Positions 55,950 through 64,000 of a stretch of 64,000 bases of DNA are shown piece by piece; the first letter of the stretch is position 1, and every line of letters begins with the position of its first letter. The position numbers were made by a program, and so were the translations under genes. The notes below the pieces were generated by a model that was not told the origin of the DNA, did no database searches, and saw nothing but the letters and a program-made list of their open reading frames with translations. Source of the stretch: Microthrixaceae bacterium (GTDB taxonomy: Bacteria; Actinomycetota; Acidimicrobiia; Acidimicrobiales; Microtrichaceae); the NCBI GenBank assembly GCA_023957975.1, contig JAMLGM010000001.1, positions 62,001 through 126,000 on the forward strand, given 5' to 3'.

Positions 55950-58900
55950 GACCGCACCGACTTCAGGTCACAGCGTTCGGCGCCTTCGCCGAGCATCAAG
56001 ATATCGACCTCGACCGACTCGCCGAGGAAGGGCTGTTTCTCATTCACGGTCGCACCGGCGCGGGCAAGACCACGCTGCTCGATGCGATCGTGTTCGCGCT
56101 CTACGGCGAGGTCGGGCATCGGGGCTCCGATCGCCTGGTCTCCCATCACGTCGAGATCGGCACGACGCCGAGGGTTGAACTGGAGTTCACCATCGCAGGT
56201 CACCGTTACCGGGTGACGCGATCGCCCTCCTACGTCGCACCCAAGAAGGGCGGAGGAACCACCCAGAAGGCGGCGTCGGCGACGTTGGTCCGCCTCGAAC
56301 CCGACGGAACCGAGACCGTGCTCGGCTCAAAGCAGACCGACGTCAACCATGAGATCCAGTCGTTGGTCGGACTCAATCATCTTCAGTTCAGTCAGGTCAT
56401 GTTGTTGCCCCAGGGCCGCTTCGAGCAGGTGTTGCGAGCCAAGTCCGACGAACGTCAGAAGTTGCTCGACACCCTCTTCGACACCTCGCTGTACGCGAGT
56501 GCCACGCAGTGGCTCGAAGCGCGAGCAGGAGAGCAACGCAAGATCCTCGAGGGCGCGGGCCGAGACCTCGAAGCCGTAATGCAGCAGGCCCTCGACCTTC
56601 GAACCGCGCTGCTTCAGCGCGAGGACCAGTTAGATCTCAGCGAGCCCGACGACTCGGGGCCCGACATCACCTGGCTCACCAACGTCGTTCACGAGGTCGA
56701 CCAGGCCGCGACACTCGCGGTCGCCGACGCCGAGTCCGCCAGGGCCACCGAGGCCACGGCCGCCAGCATGCTGACCGACGCCAAGCTGACGCTCAGCCAG
56801 TGGGATCAGGCCGACCGGGCACGCAGCAACCTCCGCCAGCTCGCCGCAGCGCAGCCCGAGATCGATCAACTCGAGGTTCGACTCGCCGAGTTCGACGCCG
56901 CAAACGCCATCGCGGTTCCGCTTCGCGACGAGCACAACGCGAAGCGGCGCCTCGACACTGCCTGGCAACGACTCACCGAAGCGGTCGCCACCATCCGCAC
57001 GGCACTCGATGAGGCAACCGTCCTTGACGAGGGTTTCGCGACGCTCTCGATCGACACCGCCGTCGACATCGCGAACTTCGAGGCCGGTCGAGTCGAGCCG
57101 TTTCATCAGCAGGTCTCCTCGATCGTCGCAATCGCTCGCGCTGGGCTCGAACAGCGGGCTCGGTTGAGTGCCGAACTCGAACAGGCGAACGCTGCACGAA
57201 CGCACACGGCTCAGGAACTCGCGGATGCCGAACAGCGCGAACGCTCGACTATCGACACGATCTCCGACCTTGAGCAGCGTCACCGGGAACTGAGCGCACA
57301 GCTCGACACCGAAAGCGAGGTCGCCGCCCAACTCGAGCTACGACAGGCGGACCTGAGTCGCCTCGAAGCGCAACTTGGTGCCGCCAAGTCGATCGCCCGA
57401 CTCGAGCAGCAGCGCCAGACCGCCGAGTCCACTCGTCAGGCGGCGGTCGACGCCCATCAGGCCGCGGTCGACGACGCTCAGGCATTGCGCGGGCGCTATT
57501 TCGACGGAATCGCGGCGGTGCTCGCCGCGTCGCTCACAGACGGAGAGCCCTGTTCGGTATGCGGTTCGCTCGATCACCCGTCGGTCGCGCAATCGAGCGA
57601 CGATGCGGTCCGGCCCGACGATCTCGAAGCGGCCGACGGGGTCGTGGAAACACTCGCCGCCGAACGTGAGCAGGCCACGACCGTCGTGTCACAGCTCACC
57701 ACCAAGATCGCCGAACAACGCGGCATCCTCGGCGAGGTATCCGAAGCGTCGTCGTCCGTCGAGGTGCTCTCCGACCGGCGAGCGGACCTTGAGGCCTCCG
57801 TTCAGGCCGCCGAGCGGGCGGGAGGCACCGCAACACGCGTCCAACGCGAACTCCAGGAGGTGGACGGCAGCCTGATAGCCGCCCGAGCGGAGCGCGCCGA
57901 GGCGACGGCGCTGCGAGCGGAACTCGCGGGGCGTCAAGCCACCGAAGGCGACCAGATCGCCCAGGCACAGGCGGCCCTGGATCAGCTCGGCGACATGGGA
58001 GGCCTCGATGCAACCCGGGCACAGCAGTTGCTCATCGGCGTCGACACCGCATCGCACGCACTTCGCAGTGCGGCGACGCAACACCGCGACGCAGCGAGCG
58101 AGCTCGATCGCGCCCGCATCGACGCGGAAAATGCCGTGCGGGGCTCGACCTTCGCCGACCGTGCCACCCCAACCGCGATCCTGTCGGCATATCAGCGCGA
58201 GGGCGGCGACCGCGACGTTTGGTTTGCCCGGATCAACGACCACCACCATGGCCTCGATTCCGCGACCGAACTGCTCGCCCATGACTGGGTGACCGCACTG
58301 CCCCAGCAGCGCCCCTCCGTCGCCGACGCCGAAAGCGCAGCGCGTTTCGCCACCGACGCCTCGCGGCGCGCCTCCACCAGAGAAACGCACCTGAAGGCTG
58401 CACGCGACGACCTGCGCAAGCTGTCAGAACGATTCGACACCCAACTCGCCCAGTACGAGGTTCAACGATCGACGGTCGAGTTGTTGAGCCACGTCGCCGA
58501 TCGGGTCGCAGGCAAGCGCAAGCCCCGTGTCTCGCTACAGCGTTGGGTGCTTCGCAGCTATCTCGAAGAGATCTGCGAGTACGCCAACCAACGCCTTGTG
58601 ACGATGACCTCAGGGCGCTTTCGCCTTGAGGTGCGCGAGACTCCGACCTCGGGCAACAGCCAAGCCGGACTCGACCTCGACGTGTTTGATGCCCACACCG
58701 GCCAGACCCGCAATGTCACCACGTTGTCGGGGGGTGAGACGTTTCAAGCGTCGTTGGCACTCGCGCTCGGTGTCGCCGACACGGTCTCGGCCCACCACGG
58801 TGGAATTCGACTCGACGCGCTGTTCGTCGACGAAGGGTTCGGGTCGCTCGACCCCGAGTCGTTGCAACTGGCGATGGACGAACTCGACCGCCTCCGCGAG

Positions 58901-59026
58901 GGTGGGCGCATGGTCGGTTTGATCAGCCACGTCGGAGCGCTTCGCGAGCGGATCGGTTTCGGCGTCGAGGTCATCGCGACGCCGAAGGGGTCGCTGGCCC
59001 GCCTGGGAGAAATCACCCCGGTCTGA
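55946..59026 (+). CDS. sbcC: Exonuclease subunit SbcC (Rad50-like ATPase)
   Basis: A 1026-residue SMC-type ATPase. Walker A is HGRTGAGKTTLLDAIVFALYG (about 31-50, here cut to GRTGAGKTTLL for the P-loop). Two long coiled-coil arms flank a zinc hook CSVCGSLDHP (about residue 535). The C-terminal half has signature LSGGETFQASLALALGVAD and Walker B LFVDEGFGSLDPESL. It partners SbcD; the hook joins two complexes. ATG 55946 overlaps the sbcD stop by 4 nt. Confidence 0.94.
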
Positions 59027-59081
59027 GCGCGCTCGACCGCTCGGCCTGGCAGCGTCGGCGAGGCGACACACGCCGGGTGCG

Positions 59082-59381
59082 TCAGTCCGCTGAACGGTCC
59101 GCCACGATGTGGGCGGCCGTCGCCGCCGCGGCCGACACGGTCAACACCGACGGCCACGCGCCGATCTTCTTCGCCAGCGGATGCGAACCGCCGAAGCCAA
59201 CGAGATATACCGCGAGCAACAGCAACGCCTTAGCGGTGCCCACCGACTTCACCCAACTGCGAAACGCCGTCACCCCACCCACAGCGAGGACGATCCCGCC
59301 GAGTTCACGCTTCTTCGTTTCCCGGGCGACAAGGTATCCGCCGACCAGTGAGGCGGCGACGATGGGTGCAGTGCGAGCCAT
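59082..59381 (-). CDS. Small conserved-looking membrane protein
   Basis: A 99-residue hydrophobic protein with about three membrane segments: TAPIVAASLVGGYLV at the N-terminus, LLLLAVYLVGFGGSHPLA in the middle and SVLTVSAAAATAAHIV at the end. Between the first two is a charged stretch (ARETKKREL). I do not recognise the family. It stands alone on the minus strand between sbcC, whose end is convergent, and the DUF2804 gene 94 nt upstream of it. Confidence 0.6.
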   Translation of the reverse strand: MARTAPIVAASLVGGYLVARETKKRELGGIVLAVGGVTAFRSWVKSVGTAKALLLLAVYLVGFGGSHPLAKKIGAWPSVLTVSAAAATAAHIVADRSAD

Positions 59382-59475
59382 CTCGTGAGCCTACCCACGC
59401 CCCGCGACCCTGCCGGGTCACGTCCGTTGCGGACTCCACGGAGCGGGCCGTGCGGCGCCTAGCCGCCACACAGAC

Positions 59476-60549
59476 CTACAGGCGGATGAGCTTCTGCTCA
59501 CCCATGCCAAAGAACCCGTCGAGTTCCAACCGGGCCGTACCGGTGTCGATCGCTCCTTCGAACCATCCGTACGGCGCGTAGTACTCGGCGAGGCACCGTC
59601 GAGGGCCGAGGTGCAGCGAGTTCCGCACGGTCGGGGTGAACGTCACGTCCACTGCGCCCGAACGATCGCGGGCGTGCCATTTTCCCCACGGCCCGTTCGG
59701 CCGTTCGACGGTGATCGCGGGAAGACGGTGGACCGCGTTGGCGATCCACAGCGCGTTCTCGTTGAACACTTCCCGATCCCGAACCTGATTGGCGGTGAGG
59801 TTGAACCCCTCGATGAGTCCCGTCGGACTCCTTCGAACCGCGGTCAGCCAGTCGTAGCGCTGGGGTCGGGGGTACTCGCCGTGATGATCGTCGATGATCA
59901 GGAAGCCGCGGTCTTCGGCCAGTCCGATTTCGTCAGAACCGACCCGAACCGACGCGTCGAAGGGCATCATCGTCTTGTGCGAGTACAACGCGCGGCCATC
60001 GGCGAAGGGGTGGACGATGACCAGGTGCCCGGCGTCGTTCGCACCCCACCGTCCAACACCGTGGAGTTCGAGCGGCGCAAGGTCGCCTCGACCGGGATGG
60101 GTTGCGTCGATGCGCACGACGCCGTCGTCGAACTCGTTCGTGAACGTGACGGAGAATCCACCGGCATGACCGTGAGAGCGCGTGCCGGAAAGCCCATGGG
60201 CGACCGCCGGGACCCAGCCCGGCACCAGCTTCTGCCAGCGCTGAATCGTCGCGGCGGCTTTGTTCACCACCAGCACCTGCAACAGGCCGGACACCTTCGC
60301 GGTGTACACGGCACCAAGAATGAACGTGTCGTCGTCGCCCGCCTGAAACGCCTGCCACTCCTTGGTCCGCAGGCCACGCAGCGCCCGACGCACCGGGCTC
60401 GAGCCCGCCGCGTCCAACAGGTTCACCACGGGAATCGCCGCGCCGTACGTACCGAACCGATAGCTCCCGTCGATCACCACCGCTGGCGGAGGTGCCACCG
60501 GATCGGGCGGCAACGACGGGTTCACGGTCGCGACGGCGTCGGCATTCAT
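59476..60549 (-). CDS. DUF2804-family protein
   Basis: A 357-residue protein. The family is recognised from RALRGLRTKEWQAFQ and DDTFILGAVYTAK near the N-terminus, YSHKTMMPFDASVRVG in the middle, and YYAPYGWFEGAIDTG at the C-terminus. DUF2804 proteins are probably beta-rich lipocalin-like (related to hydroxyneurosporene dehydrogenase/CrtC-like folds), but their function is unknown. The start is ATG 60549. It is on the same strand as the tRNA-Thr gene, which ends in a terminator 83 nt upstream, so it has its own promoter. Confidence 0.75.
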   Translation of the reverse strand: MNADAVATVNPSLPPDPVAPPPAVVIDGSYRFGTYGAAIPVVNLLDAAGSSPVRRALRGLRTKEWQAFQAGDDDTFILGAVYTAKVSGLLQVLVVNKAAATIQRWQKLVPGWVPAVAHGLSGTRSHGHAGGFSVTFTNEFDDGVVRIDATHPGRGDLAPLELHGVGRWGANDAGHLVIVHPFADGRALYSHKTMMPFDASVRVGSDEIGLAEDRGFLIIDDHHGEYPRPQRYDWLTAVRRSPTGLIEGFNLTANQVRDREVFNENALWIANAVHRLPAITVERPNGPWGKWHARDRSGAVDVTFTPTVRNSLHLGPRRCLAEYYAPYGWFEGAIDTGTARLELDGFFGMGEQKLIRL

Positions 60550-60631
60550 CGAGCCACCCTATCGAACCACCTCGCGGGAACGCCGCGTCGGCCGACCCCT
60601 CCGACATCGCCGACAGGCCTCGAAAACGGAC

Positions 60632-60657
60632 GAAACCCCCGTGTTTACGGGGGTTTC
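60632..60657 (-). terminator. Terminator hairpin after tRNA-Thr
   Basis: GAAACCCCCGT (60632-60642) and ACGGGGGTTTC (60647-60657) are perfect 11-bp arms with a 4-nt loop. It lies 5 nt past the 3' end of the minus-strand tRNA gene, and on that strand TTTC ends the stem, so a Rho-independent-type terminator is likely. Confidence 0.8.
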
Positions 60658-60662
60658 CGTGA

Positions 60663-60734
60663 GCCCAAGAGGAGAATCGAACTCCTGACCTATTCATTAC
60701 GAGTGAATTGCTCTACCGACTGAGCTACTTGGGC
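60663..60734 (-). tRNA. tRNA-Thr (anticodon CGT)
   Basis: The minus strand folds into a 72-nt cloverleaf. Acceptor stem GCCCAAG pairs with CTTGGGC; the D arm is GCTC/GAGC; the anticodon arm is ATTCA and TGAAT around loop CTCGTAA, giving anticodon CGT, which reads ACG (Thr); the T arm is AGGAG/CTCCT with loop TTCGATT. No 3' CCA is encoded. No integrase or att-like repeat lies near it. Confidence 0.93.
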
Positions 60735-60808
60735 GTCGGCCGACCAAGATACCAGCACCCACCGCGGACGCGGCAAAGCCGTTCCGGGCGAGACGCGATC
60801 CCGGGTGA

Positions 60809-61774
60809 TCAGCACACCGCGACGAACGTGAATCCCCGATCGCGCAGCCCCTGGATGATCCACGGCAGCGCCAGAATCGTGGCGGTTCGATCGCCGCCGC
60901 CGTCGTGCATCAGGACCACGCTGCGATCCTGCGCCCCGTTCAGCACTCGACCGACGATCGTGAACCAGTCCGGCTTTTCCCAATCGAGGGTGTCGATCGA
61001 CCACATGGCGGTCGCTAATCCCTTTGAGGCGACGAGGTCGAGGACGTACTGGTCGTAGCTGCCGTACGGCGGACGGAAGCAACGCACCGTTCCCGGCCCA
61101 GTGATCGCTTCCAGCTGGTCGATCGACCCGACGATCTGGTCGATCTGCGTGCCGGGGTCGGCGTCGGCGAGCTTCACATGATTCTTCGTGTGAACCCCGA
61201 GGCGAAAGCCGTCGGCCTGCATCTGACGAACGAGATCGGCCCGCTGCTGCGACTGTGGTGTGAGCTGGAAAAAGGTCGCCGGAACTCCGTAGAGCTTCAA
61301 CAGGTTCACGATCTGTGTCGTGTACTGGCTTGGACCATCGTCGAAGGTGAGCGCCACGACCGGCCCCATCGGGGCCAGCGACTCGTCCGCCACCAAGTCG
61401 CGAAACATCGACCCCGGAGCCGGCACCCCGTTGGGCAGCCACGCCGCGGCCGGGCGAACGACCGGGGGCTTCATCGGGGCTCCATTCGGCCCCAACACCG
61501 TCGGCACCGGAGGTGGCTGCCAAATCGTCACCGGGGCCGTGTCCGGGGGCGTCACCGGTGTCGTGTCGGTCACGATCGTGGTCGTATCTTCAACGGCGGT
61601 CGATGTCGTTTCGATCGTGGCGACGGTGGTCGACACGCGCTGAATCGAACCGTCATCGATGACGTCGGCACGAGTCGTTCCGGTGCACGCAGCGAGCAGG
61701 GCCGAAACCCCGAAGACGCCCGCCGTGAGAACTCCATACCGACGCACACTGCTCAATGCCGAGGTGCGACGCAT
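60809..61774 (-). CDS. Polysaccharide deacetylase lipoprotein (NodB domain)
   Basis: A 321-residue exported protein. It starts at ATG 61774 with a lipoprotein signal peptide (basic MRRTSALSSVRR, hydrophobic core, lipobox LAAC at about residue 30). A Thr/Val/Pro-rich linker (about 35-110) reaches from the membrane to the NodB domain: VALTFDDGPSQYTTQIV (catalytic DD), GVHTKNHVKLA (HxxxH metal pair), FRPPYGSYDQYV and VVLMHDGGGDRTA. It would remove acetyl groups from cell-wall glycans. The C-terminus ends soon after the fold. Confidence 0.88.
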   Translation of the reverse strand: MRRTSALSSVRRYGVLTAGVFGVSALLAACTGTTRADVIDDGSIQRVSTTVATIETTSTAVEDTTTIVTDTTPVTPPDTAPVTIWQPPPVPTVLGPNGAPMKPPVVRPAAAWLPNGVPAPGSMFRDLVADESLAPMGPVVALTFDDGPSQYTTQIVNLLKLYGVPATFFQLTPQSQQRADLVRQMQADGFRLGVHTKNHVKLADADPGTQIDQIVGSIDQLEAITGPGTVRCFRPPYGSYDQYVLDLVASKGLATAMWSIDTLDWEKPDWFTIVGRVLNGAQDRSVVLMHDGGGDRTATILALPWIIQGLRDRGFTFVAVC

Positions 61775-61883
61775 AACAGAAATTCTACGTGTGTCCGCCG
61801 ACATCTTCGGCGCGGCCGGGGAATTTGCCTGCCGCCCGCAGCACCCCACGTCGGCACCGTCGCGGCTTGGACACGGTGCCATC

Positions 61884-63074
61884 TCAGATGATGCCGCGGC
61901 CGCGGAGTGCCTCGAGTTCGCCGTCTTCGAGGCCGAGCACCTCGGCGAACACCTCGTCGGTGTGTTGACCGAGCTCAGGGCCCACCCAGCGCACGGCGCC
62001 GGGGGTGTCCGACAGCTTCGGCACGACGTTGTGCATCGCGAAGTCGCCGAGCAGCGGGTGGGCCAGCGTTACGATCGCCTGGCGCGCGGCGAAATGAGCG
62101 TCCGCCAACATGTCGGGGGCGGTGTAGATCTTGCCGTTCGGCACCCCGAACTCGTTGAGCACTTCCTCGAGCCGTGCCGAGGTCAGGGTGCGGGTCCACT
62201 CCGCGATCAATCCGTCGAGCAGTTCCTGGTTCTGTCCGCGGGCGTTGTGCGTGGCGAAACGCTCGTCCTCGGCGAGATCATCACGACCCATCGCCGCTGC
62301 CAGCCGGCGCCATACGGTGTCCTGATTGCCGCTGATCAGATGCTCACCGTCCGAAGTCGGATAGGCGTTGGCGGGAGCGACGTTCGGCAGAATCGACCCG
62401 GTTCGCGGTCGCACGTACCCGGCGACCGTGTACTCGGGAATCAGCGACTCCATCACCCCGAGCACCGCCTCGTACAGCGCTGAATCCACGATCTGACCTC
62501 GACCGGTGTTGTGGCGATGATGGACCGCCACCAGCGTCCCGACGCACGCGAAGATCGCCGCAAGCGTGTCGCCGATCGAGATGCCGGCACGAGCCGGAGG
62601 GCGGTCGGGTTCGCCGATGACCGCTCGAAGCCCGCCCATCGCCTCGCCGATCGCACCATAACCGGGGCGATCGGCATACGGTCCGGTCTGGCCGTATCCC
62701 GAAACACGAACGACGATGAGTTCGGGTCTCGTCGCCCGCAGATCCTCCGGATCCAGCCCCCACTTCTCCAGCGTTCCCGGCCTGAAGTTCTCGATCAGGA
62801 TGTCGGCCTCGCCGATCAACTGCCTCGCAAGCTCCTGCCCCTCGGCCTCGCGCAGATTCAGGGTGACCGAGCGCTTGTTGCGTGCCACGACGGGCCACCA
62901 CAACGACGCTCCTTGCGCCTTTTCGCGCCCCCACTCTCGCATCGGATCACCGGTTGCCGGGGCCTCGATCTTGATGACGTCGGCACCGAAGTCCGCAAGG
63001 AGTTGTCCGCAGAAGGGCCCGGCGAGCAGCTGTCCCATTTCGATGACCCGAAGATCGCTCAGCGGTCCGTTCAC
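61884..63074 (-). CDS. CaiB/BaiF family CoA-transferase
   Basis: A 396-residue class III CoA-transferase with the standard layout: LRVIEMGQLLAGPFCGQLLADFGADVIKIEAP in parts (LLAGPFCGQLLADFGADV, KIEAPATGDPMREWG), NKRSVTLNLREAEGQ, and the catalytic Asp in AGISIGDTLAAIFAC (about residue 168). It lacks the F-residue pattern of AMACR that I would rely on, so transferase is the better call. It stands alone on the minus strand, divergent from the DUF3293 gene with 138 nt between starts. Confidence 0.9.
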   Translation of the reverse strand: MNGPLSDLRVIEMGQLLAGPFCGQLLADFGADVIKIEAPATGDPMREWGREKAQGASLWWPVVARNKRSVTLNLREAEGQELARQLIGEADILIENFRPGTLEKWGLDPEDLRATRPELIVVRVSGYGQTGPYADRPGYGAIGEAMGGLRAVIGEPDRPPARAGISIGDTLAAIFACVGTLVAVHHRHNTGRGQIVDSALYEAVLGVMESLIPEYTVAGYVRPRTGSILPNVAPANAYPTSDGEHLISGNQDTVWRRLAAAMGRDDLAEDERFATHNARGQNQELLDGLIAEWTRTLTSARLEEVLNEFGVPNGKIYTAPDMLADAHFAARQAIVTLAHPLLGDFAMHNVVPKLSDTPGAVRWVGPELGQHTDEVFAEVLGLEDGELEALRGRGII

Positions 63075-63212
63075 CCGTGTGTCCTCCGATGCCGTGCTCC
63101 GGCCTGACGCTCAACGCGACGACCAACGATACGTCGCGCGACATGACACAGCAGGGCGCAACGAAACGACACCGCTCCCACACGGCCGTAGTCGGTCTGC
63201 TGAACTGGCGCC

Positions 63213-63626
63213 ATGACGAGCGCGTACGGAACCGAGGCCATCTGGGACATCTTCGACGAGTCGATCGTCACGTTCACCGGCCCCGACGGATCGTCGGTCC
63301 GCTACGGCTCCGATGCCAACCCGTACCCCGAGCCGCTCTTCGGAATCACCGCCTGGAATCCGGGCGAGGAACGACCACACGAAGAAAACGTCGCAGCAAA
63401 TGAGCGCCTCAAAGCCCACCTCACACAAAGCGCCATTCGATTCGTCGACGCCGAGGGCGCCTCGCCCGATGGCACCTGGAACGAGCCGGGCTACGTGCTG
63501 ATCGGCACCGACCGGGCGACCGCCGTCGCGGTCGCCCGTGAATTCGGGCAGCTCGCGATCCACGAGATGGCCAACGGGGTGCTTCGCGTGGTCAAATCCG
63601 CCGGCAACTCCGACACCACGACGTAG
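63213..63626 (+). CDS. DUF3293-family protein
   Basis: A 137-residue small cytoplasmic protein. The DUF3293 pattern is seen in FGITAWNPGEERPHEENVAANERL in pieces (ITAWNPGE, ENVAANERL), then GYVLIGTDRATAVAVAREFGQLAIHE. These proteins are widespread, and their function is not known. It starts at ATG 63213 and is followed 13 nt later by a thioesterase-like gene, so the two may be co-transcribed. Confidence 0.72.
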   Translation: MTSAYGTEAIWDIFDESIVTFTGPDGSSVRYGSDANPYPEPLFGITAWNPGEERPHEENVAANERLKAHLTQSAIRFVDAEGASPDGTWNEPGYVLIGTDRATAVAVAREFGQLAIHEMANGVLRVVKSAGNSDTTT

Positions 63627-63639
63627 GACCCCGCATCCC

Positions 63640-64000
63640 ATGGCAACGAACGTTCTCGACAGCACTCACCCCACGATCGACCCCGACCGGCCGACCCGAA
63701 CCCATGCCACGATCGGCGAGGAATGGCAGATCATCTACTCACAGGGCGGGATCGTGATGTCGACCATGCTTCGTGCCGCAACACGGGTTCTCGCTCGGCC
63801 CGACCTTCAGCTCTCCGCCATGTCGGCGACGTTCATCAAGCCGGTACCGATGGGCGACGTGGTGATCGACGTCGAGGTTCTGCGCAGCGGGCGCAATGGC
63901 GCCCAGACATCGATTGAGCTGCGCGACGCAACAAGTGCCGCCAACGGTGATGGTCCCAACACCGTGATCACCGCCGTCTTCATCGCCGCCGACGACAACG
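63640..64000 (+). CDS. Thioesterase-like (hot-dog fold) protein, 3' end outside window
   Basis: The first 120 codons are present, from ATG 63640. The N-terminal hot-dog domain is seen in IYSQGGIVMSTMLRAATRVL and LSAMSATFIKPVPMGDVVID, followed by the strand VEVLRSGRNGAQTSIELRD. This matches acyl-CoA thioesterase-like proteins of the TesB-like superfamily, like the gene at 21076. The second domain lies past base 64000, so activity cannot be judged. Confidence 0.75.
   Translation, partial: MATNVLDSTHPTIDPDRPTRTHATIGEEWQIIYSQGGIVMSTMLRAATRVLARPDLQLSAMSATFIKPVPMGDVVIDVEVLRSGRNGAQTSIELRDATSAANGDGPNTVITAVFIAADDN

Noticed and set aside
60663-60734. tRNA-Thr as an integration site
   Set aside because: No integrase gene and no direct repeat of the tRNA 3' end were seen nearby.

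Overview
The window is high-GC, gene-dense chromosomal DNA. It carries an F420-type luciferase-like oxidoreductase, a SigR/RsrA-type (mycothiol-system) sigma/anti-sigma pair, a DUF2342 metalloprotease beside tilS, and a lysS-coaX-panC-DUF2520-folK-folB-folP-folE-hpt-tilS gene order like that of mycobacteria. This points to an actinobacterium. The many CaiB/BaiF transferases, P450s and FadE-type dehydrogenases fit an environmental Acidimicrobiia-like organism; the class assignment is inference.

Layout. 1-5164: the 5' ends of a divergent P450/amidohydrolase pair, the latter cut by an IS3-family element. That IS is itself split by a tyrosine-recombinase transposon (tnpA-tnpB-tnpC, Tn554-like) lying between the second Asp and the Glu of the IS transposase. 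5310-6064: a Phd/PIN (VapBC-like) toxin-antitoxin pair with a promoter that looks leaderless. 6112-14321: lipid/steroid-type catabolism (TetR, acyl-CoA synthetase, LLM oxidoreductase, two acyl-CoA dehydrogenases, a DUF35-thiolase fusion, enoyl-CoA hydratase). 14375-16075: a DarT/DarG DNA ADP-ribosylation toxin-antitoxin pair. 16219-25593: a second catabolic block (P450s, CaiB/BaiF transferases, amidohydrolases, thioesterase-like protein, enoyl-CoA hydratase). 25709-26929: a Fic protein with its own operator-like repeat.

27004-40324 is one long minus-strand cofactor and housekeeping operon. In transcription order: a small membrane protein, DUF2342 protease, tilS, hpt, folE, folP, a phosphatase-fold protein without the catalytic Cys/Arg, folB, folK, DUF2520, panC, nadB, nadC, coaX, lysS and an ABC ATPase. 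Most junctions are 1-4 nt stop/start overlaps. 40394-42764: rsrA/sigR and a NuoF-like protein with a degenerate FMN loop. 42877-45594: an N-acyl-D-amino-acid deacylase-like amidohydrolase and TerC. 45656-59026: a DNA-repair block recC-recB-recD followed by sbcD-sbcC. 59082-64000: small membrane protein, DUF2804 protein, tRNA-Thr(CGT) with a terminator, a lipoprotein polysaccharide deacetylase, another CaiB/BaiF transferase, a DUF3293 protein and a truncated thioesterase-like gene.

The catabolic genes would activate an acid to its CoA ester, dehydrogenate, hydrate and retro-aldol cleave it; the P450s and CoA transferases would feed the pathway. The paired dehydrogenases, DUF35-thiolase and CYP125-like P450 resemble sterol side-chain degradation, but the substrate is not shown by the sequence. 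The most unusual items are the nested transposon, the pseudo-phosphatase in the folate operon, the thiolase-like leader on an acyl-CoA dehydrogenase, a P450 lacking its F-G region, and the NuoF-like protein.
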